Positions 25,153 to 33,772 of a stretch of 52,630 nt of DNA are shown piece after piece. Each line of letters begins with the position of its first letter. Positions within the stretch are counted from its first letter, which is position 1. The notes under the pieces are model-generated. The model saw only the letters and a list, made by a program, of their open reading frames with translations. It ran no database searches and was not told the DNA's origin. Position numbers and translations under genes: made by a program. The DNA comes from Pseudomonadota bacterium (GTDB lineage: Bacteria > Myxococcota_A > UBA796 > SXON01): contig JAUXTN010000255.1 of NCBI GenBank assembly GCA_030684355.1, forward strand, positions 1 to 52,630. Reading direction: 5' to 3'.

Positions 25153-26849
25153 CAGTAGCTCCCGAAGGTGGGATCGCGGAGCCACGCGGAGATCAGCGCC
25201 GCCCAGGCGGTCGATGTATCACCGGTATCGGCCACGACCGCGGCGAACAGCGCGGCGTCCTCCGTGAGGTCCGTGTCGGTGGGGCGCTCCGCGAGCAGGC
25301 GCCAACGCGCGGCCCCGACCTGCGCCGAGAAGGCCGCGGTGGTGGAGTCGTCCGCGGCGATCACCCGGTCGAGGAGCCAGGGGGTATCGGCCCCCTCCCC
25401 GAGATCGTGGGTGGCGATCGCGACGCCCGCGGCCTCCGCGACGCGCGCGAGCACGATGGTCCACGTGAGCCCGGGGAGGCGCTGGGCGCGGCTCACGTAG
25501 GTGCCGTCCACGCCGCCGCCGAGGATGCGGTAGCCCCACGTGTCGTTGCGGAGCTGGTCGTAGCCGTTCCAGGTCCAGTCGAACCCGGCGAGGTCGTCGA
25601 GGACCGACGCGAGCAGGGTCACGTCCATCATCCGCGCGGTGTTCTCGTCCGTGCCGCCGTCCGCGACACCGGAGGCGGTCGCCGCGGCCTCGGTGAGCCC
25701 GCCCGCGCGGTACGCCGCGCTGTCCGTGGCGGCCACGACGACGTCCTTGAACCGCGCGCCGCCGTCGACGTAGGCGAGCCGCAGTTGCTCGACGCGATCG
25801 AAGTCGTCGACGGTCACCTCGCGCCGCCAATACATCTCGGCCACGGATTGCGCGGTGCAGCGCGCGAACCGCGGGTCCGCGGCGACGTGCTGGCCGAGGT
25901 CCGCGAGCCCGGCGAGCGGCGCGCCGTACCACGCGGCCTCGACGCCGAGGAGCGACTCGCCCAAGAGCTCGCGCTCGGGGTGGTAGGTCACGTTCTCGAC
26001 GCCGCTGTACTCCTGGGGCGTCCAGAACCCGAAGAGCCCGGCGGCGACGGGGTCCAGCGAGGCGTGGCAGCCCTGGCAATACGGGTTCGTGCGCAGGGCC
26101 TCGGCGGTCCCGTCCGCGTCTGTGGCGGGCGGCGCGAGCGACACCGAGCCGGAGAAGGTCACCGGGCGGGAGAGGTAGTCCACGCACAACAGGAGCTTCG
26201 CGAGCGCGCTCACGCGCATGCGGTTGTAGTTCGAGAACGTCGTGTAGTAGCGCCACCACAGGCCGTTCGTGGCGAGGACCCCCGCCGCCGGCCGCCCGTC
26301 GGTGTACGACACCTCCTGCCAGCCCGTCTCGCCCGTCGGGTAGTCCACCGGCCAGGTCTGCCCCAACACCTCGTTCGCCATCGTGGTGTCGGCGGTCACG
26401 ATGTCGGTCCACGGCCGATCCTCGGCGGCCACCCGCGCCATGAGCCGCAGGGGCTCCTCGCCCACGGCGCGCTCGAAGGGGTACTCGTTCGTGGGGTCGA
26501 GCCCGATGGCGGGGAACTCGCGGTACTCGATGAGGAACTCGTCGACCGTGGTGAGCCATCGCTCCGCCAGGAGCTCGACGAGGCGGCCCTCGAAGCGCGC
26601 GTCGGCCACGTAGGCGTCCCGCAGGCCGTCGAGCGCGGTGGCGTCGGCCTCGACGGCGTCGAGCTCCGCGGCGGTCGGCAGCGTGCCGCGCAGATCGAGG
26701 CTCATGCGGCGGAGGAGGCGCGGGACGGGGAGCGGGACGAGCCGGGCGTCCTGATCCGCAACGGGGGTCCAGGCGCGGGCATGGGTGCCCGGCCGGACCG
26801 TGCCCTCGCGGGGGGCCGGGGCGCACGCGAGCAGCGCGAGGAGGATCAT
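25152..26849 (-). CDS. DUF1549/DUF1588-like c-type haem lipoprotein
   Basis: 565 aa from ATG 26849. Short lipoprotein signal MILLALLAC (C9). RRMSLDLRGTLPTAAELDA (48-66) is the DUF1549-like start seen in planctomycetal haem proteins. RVSALAKLLLCVDYLS precedes one haem-binding CQGCH at 258-262 with SLDPVAAGLFGFW after it, as in DUF1588/DUF1592 proteins. The last third is helical with repeated FDWTWNGYDQL-type segments. Presumably periplasmic or surface and working with the DUF1501 partner. It overlaps both neighbours (ATGA upstream, TGATG downstream). Confidence 0.8.
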   Translation of the reverse strand: MILLALLACAPAPREGTVRPGTHARAWTPVADQDARLVPLPVPRLLRRMSLDLRGTLPTAAELDAVEADATALDGLRDAYVADARFEGRLVELLAERWLTTVDEFLIEYREFPAIGLDPTNEYPFERAVGEEPLRLMARVAAEDRPWTDIVTADTTMANEVLGQTWPVDYPTGETGWQEVSYTDGRPAAGVLATNGLWWRYYTTFSNYNRMRVSALAKLLLCVDYLSRPVTFSGSVSLAPPATDADGTAEALRTNPYCQGCHASLDPVAAGLFGFWTPQEYSGVENVTYHPERELLGESLLGVEAAWYGAPLAGLADLGQHVAADPRFARCTAQSVAEMYWRREVTVDDFDRVEQLRLAYVDGGARFKDVVVAATDSAAYRAGGLTEAAATASGVADGGTDENTARMMDVTLLASVLDDLAGFDWTWNGYDQLRNDTWGYRILGGGVDGTYVSRAQRLPGLTWTIVLARVAEAAGVAIATHDLGEGADTPWLLDRVIAADDSTTAAFSAQVGAARWRLLAERPTDTDLTEDAALFAAVVADTGDTSTAWAALISAWLRDPTFGSY

Positions 26850-27712
26850 CCGTCCTCCGGGGGAGGAGCCAACGTCGCGTCCGCCAGCGCGGCGAGCACG
26901 GCGCCGAGCGGCACGCAGGCGCGGCCGAGGTCGGTGTCGACGTAGCGGAGGGCGCCGCAGCCGCCGCAGTCCGCATCGAGCACGAGCGTGTACCACCAGC
27001 CGCCGGGGTCGCGGATCGCGAGCTCGCCGGCGCCCTCGGGGCAGGTCGCGGCGTCCCAGGTCACCTCGGAGAGGTAGATCGCGGCGCCGTCGAGGCTCAC
27101 CCCGCCCGTGAGCGCCACCGACGCGGCGTCGCCCGTCGCCCATACGGCCACGCTCGGCCCCGCTCCGGTCCAGTCGTCGTGCCCCGCGCCGCCCCACGTG
27201 CCGCTCACCGCGGCGTCGAAGGCCCCCGCCTCCGTGATGGTCAGCGACGCCTTCCCCGCCGCCACGAACGTGGCGCCGTCGGCATCGGTGACGCTCGCGT
27301 CCGCCTCCAGGAGCACGTCGATCTTCTCGGCGTCCCCCTCGGTGTAGACGGCGTAGCCCGCCCAGATGCGGCCATCTTCGGCGAGGCACCCGGAGAACGG
27401 CGCCACGATGCTGAAGGGGCCGGTGATGCCGGGGCACCCCGGCGTGGTGCCGAGGAAGAGGTCGCGCCAGTCCTGGAGCACGTCGGCGGCGTTCGGCAGC
27501 CCCGCGAGCAGCGTGGCGGCCTCCGCCTCGACCCCCGCGGCGTCGAGCGAGGGCGGCGGGGGCACGCTCGGGTCGACCGTGGCGGTGTCGGTGGTGACCG
27601 AGGTGTCGAGCGAGGCGGTGTCGAGCGAGGCGGGCGCGACCGGCTCCGGGGCGCAGCCGAGCAGCACCACCCCCATCAACCCGGCGCTCACCCCGGCGCT
27701 TAGCGCGCGCAT
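26846..27712 (-). CDS. Lipoprotein of unknown function in the DUF1501 operon
   Basis: 288 aa; ATG 27712, overlapping the preceding gene by 13 nt. Signal MRALSAGVSAGLMGVVLLGC (C20). A Thr/Asp-rich linker of SLDTASLDTS type leads to a beta-rich domain containing TWGGAGHDDWTG and a late cysteine group (CGGCGALRYVDTDLGRAC). No known family recognised. Its stop overlaps the haem lipoprotein start (ATGA), so it belongs to the same translation-coupled set. Confidence 0.75.
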   Translation of the reverse strand: MRALSAGVSAGLMGVVLLGCAPEPVAPASLDTASLDTSVTTDTATVDPSVPPPPSLDAAGVEAEAATLLAGLPNAADVLQDWRDLFLGTTPGCPGITGPFSIVAPFSGCLAEDGRIWAGYAVYTEGDAEKIDVLLEADASVTDADGATFVAAGKASLTITEAGAFDAAVSGTWGGAGHDDWTGAGPSVAVWATGDAASVALTGGVSLDGAAIYLSEVTWDAATCPEGAGELAIRDPGGWWYTLVLDADCGGCGALRYVDTDLGRACVPLGAVLAALADATLAPPPEDG

Positions 27713-28053
27713 GTGAGCAGCACCTCGAGCAGCGCGAGCTCGTCCGGATCGAGCCCGCCGCCCACCGGCATCGTGCCCTCCTCCAGCACCCGCGCACGGA
27801 CGCGCGCCGACGAAGCGGTCACCCCCGCCCAGGTGTCGAAGTCGACGCCCGCCGGCGCGCCGCGGCGATCCGGCGTGTCGGCGGCATGGCACGCGTTGCA
27901 GTAGGTGCGGAAGAAGCCCTCGCCCCAGCTCTCCCACGTCACCGCGGGCGCGCCGACGCAGGCCGCGGGCACCTCGTCGACGGGATCCGTCGCGACGGGA
28001 GGGACCGGGTCGGCGTCGCAGGCCGCGGCGAGCAGGAGCAGCATCGCGCCCAC
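27700..28053 (-). CDS. Small monohaem c-type cytochrome-like lipoprotein
   Basis: 117 aa from GTG 28053 (GGAGAG 9 nt upstream), or 114 aa from ATG 28044, which has TATCGT 13 nt upstream. Lipoprotein signal MLLLLAAAC, linker, then one haem site CNACH (52-56) and a possible axial Met in EEGTMPVGGGLDPDELALL. It resembles the small cytochrome domains that detect or pass electrons in DUF1549-type clusters. It overlaps the next gene by 13 nt. Confidence 0.75.
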   Translation of the reverse strand: MGAMLLLLAAACDADPVPPVATDPVDEVPAACVGAPAVTWESWGEGFFRTYCNACHAADTPDRRGAPAGVDFDTWAGVTASSARVRARVLEEGTMPVGGGLDPDELALLEVLLTCAR

Positions 28054-28077
28054 GATACGCGACTCTCCGGCGACCTC

Positions 28078-29730
28078 CTACGAGGCGCCGTCCTCGTCCG
28101 ACGCGGTGAGGGTCCCGGCGAGCCACGCCAGCCGGGTGGCCGCGCGGCGCACCTTGCCGCTGCTGGTGCGCGGGATGCCCCCGGCGGGGAGCAGCACGAC
28201 GGCGTGCACGCTCGCGTCGAACGCCTGCGCGATCGCGACGATTACGGCGTCCGTGATGGCGGTCGGCTCGGGGACCCGCCGGGCGTCGACCTCGAGGACG
28301 AGGACGAGGCGCTCCTCGCCGTCGACCTCCACCCCGAAGGCCGCGCTGGAGTTCCCGCGCAGGTCGGTGTGCGCGGCCTCGGCCGCGACCTCGAGATCTT
28401 GCGGGTAGAGGTTGCGCCCGCGCAGCAGGACGAGATCCTTCTGGCGCCCGGTCACGAAGAGCTCGTGGCGGGCGAGGAAGCCGAGGTCTCCGGTGCGCAG
28501 CCAGCCGTCGGGGAAAGCCTCCGCGGTCGCCTCGGGGCGGCCCCAGTAGCCGGCCGCGACGCCGGGCCCGCGCACCTGGATCTCGCCCACGTGGCCCTCG
28601 CCGAGCACGGCGCCGGTCTCCGGGTGGGTGATCCGCAGCTCGGTGTCGAGCGCGGCGGGGCCGCAGCTCACGATCTCGGTGTCCCCGGGCTCGACCTGCA
28701 TGCGCGCGAGCGCCTCCGCCGACACCCGCGCCATGGTCGCGCCCTTCCGGTCGGCGACGCCGCTCACGATGAGCGTGCCCTCGGCGAGCCCGTAGCAGGG
28801 CAGGAACGAGCCGGGCCGGAAGCCGCACGGCGCGAAGGTCTCGACGAACTTCGCCAGGGTGGCGGGCCGCACGGGCTCCGCGCCCGTGAACGCGACGTCC
28901 CAGGCGGAGAGATCGAGCGTCGCCCGCACCGCCTCGGAGACCCGCCGCGTGGCCAGCGCCCACGCGAAGTCCGGCCCGCCGCTCACGGTGGCCTGCTCCC
29001 GCGACACCGCCGTGAGCCACGCCGAAGGCCGCACCAGGAACGTGGTCGGGGCCATCAGGGTGCACGGGAACAGCGCCGCCATCGGGGCGAGGATGCCGCC
29101 GATGAGGCCCATGTCGTGGAAGGGCGGGAGCCAGATCACGCCGCGGCTGTGCGGGCCGAGGCGGAAGCGCTCGATGATCGCGGCGAGGTTCGCTAGCAGG
29201 TTGGCGTGCGTCACCATGACGCCCTTCGGCGTGCCGGTGGATCCCGACGTGTATTGCAGGAACGCGACGGTCTCCGGGGCGACCCGCACGGGCGTGAACG
29301 GGCCCGCGGTGTCGGGGGCGTCCTCCGCGACCCACCGCAGGCCCGCGAGCTCGGGCTCGGGCGAGAGCCGGGCGGCCATGGCGGCGGTGCTCACGGCCAC
29401 GGACGCGCCAGCGTCCGCCATGATCGCCTGGATGCGCTCCAGGTTCCGGTTCATGCGCGGCGGGTAGGCGGGCACGGGCACCGCGCCGGCCAGGAGGCAG
29501 CCGAAGAAGGCGGCGATGTAGCCGTTACCGGGCGGATGGAGGATCAGGACGCGGTCCCCCGGGGCCACGTCGAGGCGCGCCGCGAGCGCGGAGGCGCGGG
29601 CGTGGAGGGCGGCGGCGGAGACATCGTCCGCGTCGCCGTCACGGGCCCCGAGGAAGCGGAAGGCGCGGGCGTCGGGCGCGCGCTCGGCCCGGACGTGCAG
29701 GAGGTCGGCGACTGTGGACACGCGGGTCAC
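28078..29730 (-). CDS. Fatty acyl-AMP ligase (FAAL-like)
   Basis: 550 aa from GTG 29730 (GGAG 8 nt upstream). ANL superfamily: A3 motif YTSGSTGTPKG, A5-like YGLAEGT, A7 TGD, and the A10 lysine in RTSSGKVRR. WLPPFHDMGLIGGIL and LQYTSGSTGTPKGVMVTHANL are FAAL rather than acyl-CoA-ligase wording. FAALs activate fatty acids as adenylates and normally hand them to an acyl-carrier protein of a PKS/NRPS, but none is visible here. Downstream, after 24 nt, come four exported haem or DUF1501 genes, an unexpected neighbourhood. Confidence 0.85.
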   Translation of the reverse strand: MTRVSTVADLLHVRAERAPDARAFRFLGARDGDADDVSAAALHARASALAARLDVAPGDRVLILHPPGNGYIAAFFGCLLAGAVPVPAYPPRMNRNLERIQAIMADAGASVAVSTAAMAARLSPEPELAGLRWVAEDAPDTAGPFTPVRVAPETVAFLQYTSGSTGTPKGVMVTHANLLANLAAIIERFRLGPHSRGVIWLPPFHDMGLIGGILAPMAALFPCTLMAPTTFLVRPSAWLTAVSREQATVSGGPDFAWALATRRVSEAVRATLDLSAWDVAFTGAEPVRPATLAKFVETFAPCGFRPGSFLPCYGLAEGTLIVSGVADRKGATMARVSAEALARMQVEPGDTEIVSCGPAALDTELRITHPETGAVLGEGHVGEIQVRGPGVAAGYWGRPEATAEAFPDGWLRTGDLGFLARHELFVTGRQKDLVLLRGRNLYPQDLEVAAEAAHTDLRGNSSAAFGVEVDGEERLVLVLEVDARRVPEPTAITDAVIVAIAQAFDASVHAVVLLPAGGIPRTSSGKVRRAATRLAWLAGTLTASDEDGAS

Positions 29731-29812
29731 GGCATAGGCTCCGGCGTGCGCGGCCCTAACCCGAAGCGCGGACGGACGGCTCCCCGGCGACCTCCAGGAA
29801 TCCGGTGGCCCA

Positions 29813-30307
29813 TCAGCAGGGAGAGGCCATCGGCACCGTGTCGCTGTCCCCGCACCCGCCCCCGATCTCGATCTCGGGCCAGCGGTCCGGCAGGGCGTAC
29901 CACAGGTCCGGATCCTCGAGCGTCGACAGCCCGGGCCCCGCTTCGACGAGGCAGGCCTTCGCCTGCTCGGAGAGGGTGCGCGCGCGGTCGACCGCGACGC
30001 TCACCTGCCGCACGTCGAGCGCCATCGCGGCGGTGTCGCCCGCGGCGAGGTGGTCGCCGAGCGCCAGCGACGCGCCCGCGGCCACGACCGCGTAGGTGGT
30101 GAGCGGCGTGAGCTTGGCGCGCAGGCACATGCGCTCGTCCACGTCCTCGCGGCGCTCCGCGGCGGCGAGCCAGCCCTCCACCTCGTCGACGGCGGCCTCG
30201 ATCTCGCGGCGCGCGCCGTCGGTGTAGACGACCGCGGGCGGCGGCGGGGGGTCCCCCGCGAAGGCGGGGGCCGTGGAGACGAGGAGGCTCGAGAGGAGCA
30301 GGTTCAT
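29813..30307 (-). CDS. Exported hypothetical protein
   Basis: 164 aa; ATG 30307 with GAGAGG about 6 nt upstream. Sec signal MNLLLSSLLVSTAPAFA, cut after AFA, then PPPPP and a helical domain (REIEAAVDEVEGWLAAAERRE, VAVDRARTLSEQAKACLVEAG). Cysteines occur at CLRAKL, ACLVE, GGCGD and the last residue. Not recognised. Single gene. Confidence 0.7.
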   Translation of the reverse strand: MNLLLSSLLVSTAPAFAGDPPPPPAVVYTDGARREIEAAVDEVEGWLAAAERREDVDERMCLRAKLTPLTTYAVVAAGASLALGDHLAAGDTAAMALDVRQVSVAVDRARTLSEQAKACLVEAGPGLSTLEDPDLWYALPDRWPEIEIGGGCGDSDTVPMASPC

Positions 30308-30323
30308 GGTGGCCTCTCATCGA

Positions 30324-30353
30324 GTGATACACGTGCCGGGGCGCGCGATGCAA
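30324..30353 (-). promoter_or_regulatory. Possible promoter for the exported protein at 30307
   Basis: On the minus strand TTGCAT (30348-30353) and TATCAC (30324-30329) are 18 bp apart, in a locally AT-richer patch. An alternative -35, TTGACT, at 30353-30358 would give a 23-bp spacer, too long. Confidence 0.3.
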
Positions 30354-30391
30354 GTCAATGTTTCAGCAGGTCGGGCAGCGGGCGACGGTCG

Positions 30392-32359
30392 TCACGGATC
30401 GAGCGCGAAGCGGAGCACCTTCCGGTCCGACATCTCCCACATCGTGAGGCCCCCGGCGCCGTCGTCGCCGAGGCGGGCGTACCAGGCGTCGCCCGGTACG
30501 GGCCAGCTCCAGAGCGCCGCGCCGGTCTCGGGGGCGAGCGCCACGAGCTCTCCGTGGCCCTCGGCGCGGAGCGCCCAGACGACGCCGCGCACGGGATCGG
30601 CGAGGAGGGATTGCCACCGGTCGGGCGGCACCGCCCGCGGCGCAGCCCCCTCGGGCGTGGCCACCAGCAGCGACGCGTAGTTGGTCACGGCGAGCGCGCC
30701 CGCCCGCGTCGCGACGAGGTCCTTGACGGCGAGCGGCATGGCGCCGTCCTCGGTGGGGAGCGGTTGGCACCGGGGCGCGGCCTCGCGGGCGCGGTCGAGC
30801 CGGCAGAGGTCGGCCCCGGCCCACCAGATCGTCTCGTCCGTGGTGTCGCGCCAGGCGGAGAGCGTGTCGACCGGGCTCGTCACCGGGACGCGGCTCCAGC
30901 CGGTGCCGTCCCACACCGCCAGTGCCTCGGTGCCGCCGACGTAGAGGCGGTCGCCCACCCGATCGAGGGCGCGCGCCTCGCCGACGGGGGGTGCCATCGC
31001 CTCGACGGTCTCCGCGCCCACGGCGCCCCCGCCGCGCAGGACCGCGCCGAGCCCGGTGAGGCCGACCCAGTCGTCGCAGTCGCCGAAGAGCGTCACGAAG
31101 CCGGCGGGGTGGGCGGGCTGGCCGCAGACGCGCGTGCCGTCGGCGAGGAACGCGCTCTCCGCGGCGGGGATGCCGCGCCCGCGCACGAACGGACGCAAGA
31201 AGGGGTAGCGCTCCACGTACCTCGGCACGAAGGCCAGCTCGCCCGGCCGCGCGCGGGCGACCGCGCCCGTGGCTGCGTCGTACGTGAACGTGGTGGGGTC
31301 GCCCTCGGCGGGGAGCGCGTCGAGCACGAGATCCCGCGCATCGCCGCGCAGGCGCCAGAGCCGGGTGCCGCCCGCCCAGACCGTCCCGTCGGGCGCCGTG
31401 TGCAGCGCCATGGTGCCGTCGAGGCCCGGGATGGGCGTCCATTCGCCGCTCGTCAGGCGCCCCACCTGCCCGTCGACGAGCGTGTAGAGGCCTTCGGGCG
31501 CCCACGCCGCGCCCCGTACGCCGGTGTTGCGCCACGGCCGATACGGGAGCGCCGCCGTGCGGGTGAAGCGGGCTCCGGGCTCCTCCTCCAGCGTCGCGAG
31601 CGAGAGCGTGACGACGACGTAGGGCGCATCCGGGTCGAGGCTCCCCTTGGGCGTGCCCAGGGCCGCGCGGAACACCGGCGCGTACACGACGAAGACCCGG
31701 CCGCCGCCGACCTCGACGAAGGTGGCGCTCATCTTCGGGGCGGGCAACGACACCTGGCCGCGCCGCACGACCCCGTCCTGACGCACGATCACTTGCCCCG
31801 TACCGTCTGCCCACGCCTGCGTGGCCCCGTCCACGCGGCTCCGGGGCCAGTCCCGCGTCACGCCGGCGGGCGGGTCGGGTGCGTCGAAGTCCACGTCCGT
31901 CCGCCGGGTGCGGAGGTCGTACGCAGTGTTGCCGTGGGGGTCCTCCACGAAGATCCGGCCGAGATCGTCCGCCTCGGACGCCCACCCCGGGAGGGCGTGG
32001 CGCTCCACGCCGCCGTCCCCGCGCAGGAGCACCGCGGGGGTCCCGTGGACGAGCAGGCCAAGCGGCGTGTCGAGGAAGTCCCAGCCCGTGCTGCCCATCC
32101 ACTGGTCGCCGCTCGGGCGGTGCAGCGGCGCGAGGAGCCGCACCCGGGAGGGCAGCGCGGGCGACGCCGGCTCGGCGCACGACGCGAGGCAGCAGAGCAA
32201 GCCGACGATCGCGCTCCCCCGCGCGAGGCGCCTGGAAGGCGGACGCGCCCCGCGCGGCCGGTCCGTCCGGGCGCCGCGACCGGACGACCGCGGCCCCCGG
32301 CCGCGCCTGGAAGGGGCCGACCCCGGCGTCCTCGCCGGGGACGCGCCCCCCGGATCCAT
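30392..32359 (-). CDS. Large beta-propeller-like lipoprotein
   Basis: 655 aa. ATG 32359 lies 2 nt after the stop of the FHA gene (TAG-GG-ATG), which supports this start by translational coupling. It leaves an Arg/Pro/Gly-rich leader of about 48 residues before the hydrophobic stretch and LASC lipobox (C61), an unusually long n-region. The rest consists of repeated beta-blade-like units (GTVWAGGTRLWRLRG, DRLYVGGTEALAVWDG, GVVWALRAEGHGELVAL), suggesting a propeller that binds other proteins or a polymer. Function unknown. A similar-sized propeller lipoprotein is at 35385-37376. Confidence 0.7.
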   Translation of the reverse strand: MDPGGASPARTPGSAPSRRGRGPRSSGRGARTDRPRGARPPSRRLARGSAIVGLLCCLASCAEPASPALPSRVRLLAPLHRPSGDQWMGSTGWDFLDTPLGLLVHGTPAVLLRGDGGVERHALPGWASEADDLGRIFVEDPHGNTAYDLRTRRTDVDFDAPDPPAGVTRDWPRSRVDGATQAWADGTGQVIVRQDGVVRRGQVSLPAPKMSATFVEVGGGRVFVVYAPVFRAALGTPKGSLDPDAPYVVVTLSLATLEEEPGARFTRTAALPYRPWRNTGVRGAAWAPEGLYTLVDGQVGRLTSGEWTPIPGLDGTMALHTAPDGTVWAGGTRLWRLRGDARDLVLDALPAEGDPTTFTYDAATGAVARARPGELAFVPRYVERYPFLRPFVRGRGIPAAESAFLADGTRVCGQPAHPAGFVTLFGDCDDWVGLTGLGAVLRGGGAVGAETVEAMAPPVGEARALDRVGDRLYVGGTEALAVWDGTGWSRVPVTSPVDTLSAWRDTTDETIWWAGADLCRLDRAREAAPRCQPLPTEDGAMPLAVKDLVATRAGALAVTNYASLLVATPEGAAPRAVPPDRWQSLLADPVRGVVWALRAEGHGELVALAPETGAALWSWPVPGDAWYARLGDDGAGGLTMWEMSDRKVLRFALDP

Positions 32360-32361
32360 CC

Positions 32362-33024
32362 CTACAGGCGGGTCCAGATCCAAGCGGCCGCCCCCGTGCA
32401 CATCACGAACCCGCCGCTCACCATCGCGAACAGCGCCCCCACGATGTACCGCGGCTGGAAGAACGTCCCCGCGTTGTAACGGAACAGCGCCTGGCGCATC
32501 TGCTGGATCGGCCCGAACCGCATCATCTCGACCTCGGCCATGCGCTGCGCCTCGTCGGCGATGGCGCCCGCGGTGGGCGGACCGCGCCGGGGCCCCGAGG
32601 GGGTGCGCCGGGCGGGTGCCTGCGGGCCGGAGATCGTGGGGCGGGCCCGCGCGGGGCGGCTCGCCGGGCGGCTCGTGGTGCTCGCGGAGGCCTGCGCCGC
32701 GGGGCTCGTCGTGCCGCCGACGACGAAGGTCACGCCCTCACGGGTGGCGAGCGAGAAGCTGTCCCCCGCCGCGAGGTCCGTCGGCCCGGTGACCGGCGCG
32801 CCCCGGCCGCCCTTCTTGACGAACAGCACCGCGCCGGGGGCGCCCGGGTGAAGGGTCCACCCGCCGGCCCGCTCGGTGACCCACGCGTGGATCGGCAGCA
32901 CGCCGAGCTCGGCGCTGACGAGCACCTGGCACTGGGCGTCGCTCCCGATGGAGACGTTTCCGGTGGTGAAGGGGCCGAAGCGGCCGCCGCCGAACGCGGG
33001 CGCGAGGGTGAGGACGGTAGGCAC
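32362..33024 (-). CDS. FHA-domain-like protein with C-terminal membrane segment
   Basis: 220 aa from GTG 33024; ATACCA begins 12 nt upstream, as before other genes here. Residues 1-105 look like a forkhead-associated fold (PAFGGGRFGPF, VSIGSDAQCQVLVSA, PIHAWVTERAGGWTLHP), with the SxxH region altered. A Pro/Ala/Arg-rich linker follows, then a helix and one transmembrane segment (YIVGALFAMVSGGFVMCTGA) at the C-terminus. FHA domains bind phosphothreonine, so a signalling link to the coupled propeller lipoprotein is possible. Confidence 0.65.
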   Translation of the reverse strand: MPTVLTLAPAFGGGRFGPFTTGNVSIGSDAQCQVLVSAELGVLPIHAWVTERAGGWTLHPGAPGAVLFVKKGGRGAPVTGPTDLAAGDSFSLATREGVTFVVGGTTSPAAQASASTTSRPASRPARARPTISGPQAPARRTPSGPRRGPPTAGAIADEAQRMAEVEMMRFGPIQQMRQALFRYNAGTFFQPRYIVGALFAMVSGGFVMCTGAAAWIWTRL

Positions 33025-33053
33025 GATGGCTGGTATCCCGATGGCGGTGTCCG

Positions 33054-33431
33054 TCAGGGGACGCGGAGGACGGCGACCTCGTACCGGGTGATCAGGGTGT
33101 CGTGTGTCACGATGGTCAGTCCCTCGGCGGCCGCCTGGGCGACCAGCATCCGGTCGAACGGATCCTTGTGGTGCATGGGAAGCTCCACCGCCAGGCGCGT
33201 GTGCCGGAAGGTCATGGGCAGCTCCCGGAACCCCGCGGTGCGAACGCCATCCTCCACGGCCTCGGGCAGCCGCAGCTTGCCGAGGTTGATCTTCAGACCC
33301 AGCTCCCAGGTCGTCGCGGCGCTCACGTAGACGACGGCCGCCGTGCCGATGGCGTCGACAACGGCCGGTGTGAGCCGCGGATCGGCCGACTTCCACCAGA
33401 GGAAGACGTAGCTGTCGAGTAGGAGGTTCAC
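33054..33431 (-). CDS. PIN-domain toxin (VapC-like)
   Basis: 125 aa from GTG 33431, whose GTGA overlaps the antitoxin stop. PIN-fold acidic residues: D6 (LLLDSYVFLWW), E43 (AATTWELGLK), D93 (HHKDPFDRML) and D111 (IVTHDTLI). The sequence matches the subgroup usually paired with Phd-type antitoxins. Likely a Mg-dependent RNase. The usual DTH after strand 1 is DSY here. Confidence 0.88.
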   Translation of the reverse strand: MNLLLDSYVFLWWKSADPRLTPAVVDAIGTAAVVYVSAATTWELGLKINLGKLRLPEAVEDGVRTAGFRELPMTFRHTRLAVELPMHHKDPFDRMLVAQAAAEGLTIVTHDTLITRYEVAVLRVP

Positions 33432-33670
33432 TCCTCGGACGCGGGGTCGGACATCAGGGCCGCGATCTCTTCGTCCGCGGCGTCGAAGTCCGGCGCGAGC
33501 CAGACCTTGCCCTCCCACCCGCCAGGGCGGCGAACGACGGCTCGCTCGAGCGGTACGAGCCGCGCCACCGGCTTGCCGTTCCGCGCGATCAAGATCTCCT
33601 CGCCCTCGCTCGCCCGCTGCACGAGCTCGGAGAGGTGGGTCTTTGCGTCGTAGATGTTGATGGGGTCCAT
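33428..33670 (-). CDS. Phd/YefM-type antitoxin
   Basis: 80 aa from ATG 33670. PINIYDAKTHLSELVQRASEGEEILIARNGKPVARLVP is the Phd/YefM DNA-binding N-terminal domain (quoted here in shortened parts: INIYDAKTHLSELVQ, then RNGKPVARL). The C-terminal DFDAADEEIAALM is the toxin-binding part. ATG 33670 is chosen because the predicted promoter -10 ends at 33703, so a transcript would begin about 33696, one base after the alternative ATG 33697. AGGAC precedes ATG 33670. Confidence 0.85.
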   Translation of the reverse strand: MDPINIYDAKTHLSELVQRASEGEEILIARNGKPVARLVPLERAVVRRPGGWEGKVWLAPDFDAADEEIAALMSDPASEE

Positions 33671-33702
33671 GTCCTGCCCGGGTCTGGTGTCCGCCATCCT
33701 CG

Positions 33703-33734
33703 AACATAGAACGATCGACCAGGTTGGTCAACCT
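33703..33734 (-). promoter_or_regulatory. Promoter and operator of the toxin-antitoxin operon
   Basis: On the minus strand TTGACC (33726-33731) and TATGTT (33703-33708) are spaced by 17 bp, a near-consensus sigma70 promoter. The -35 is embedded in the palindrome AGGTTGACCAACCT (33721-33734), a likely binding site for the antitoxin in autorepression. Confidence 0.6.
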
Positions 33735-33772
33735 TGGGCCCCAGCCGGGCCCCCGACCCGATAAAGATAGAC

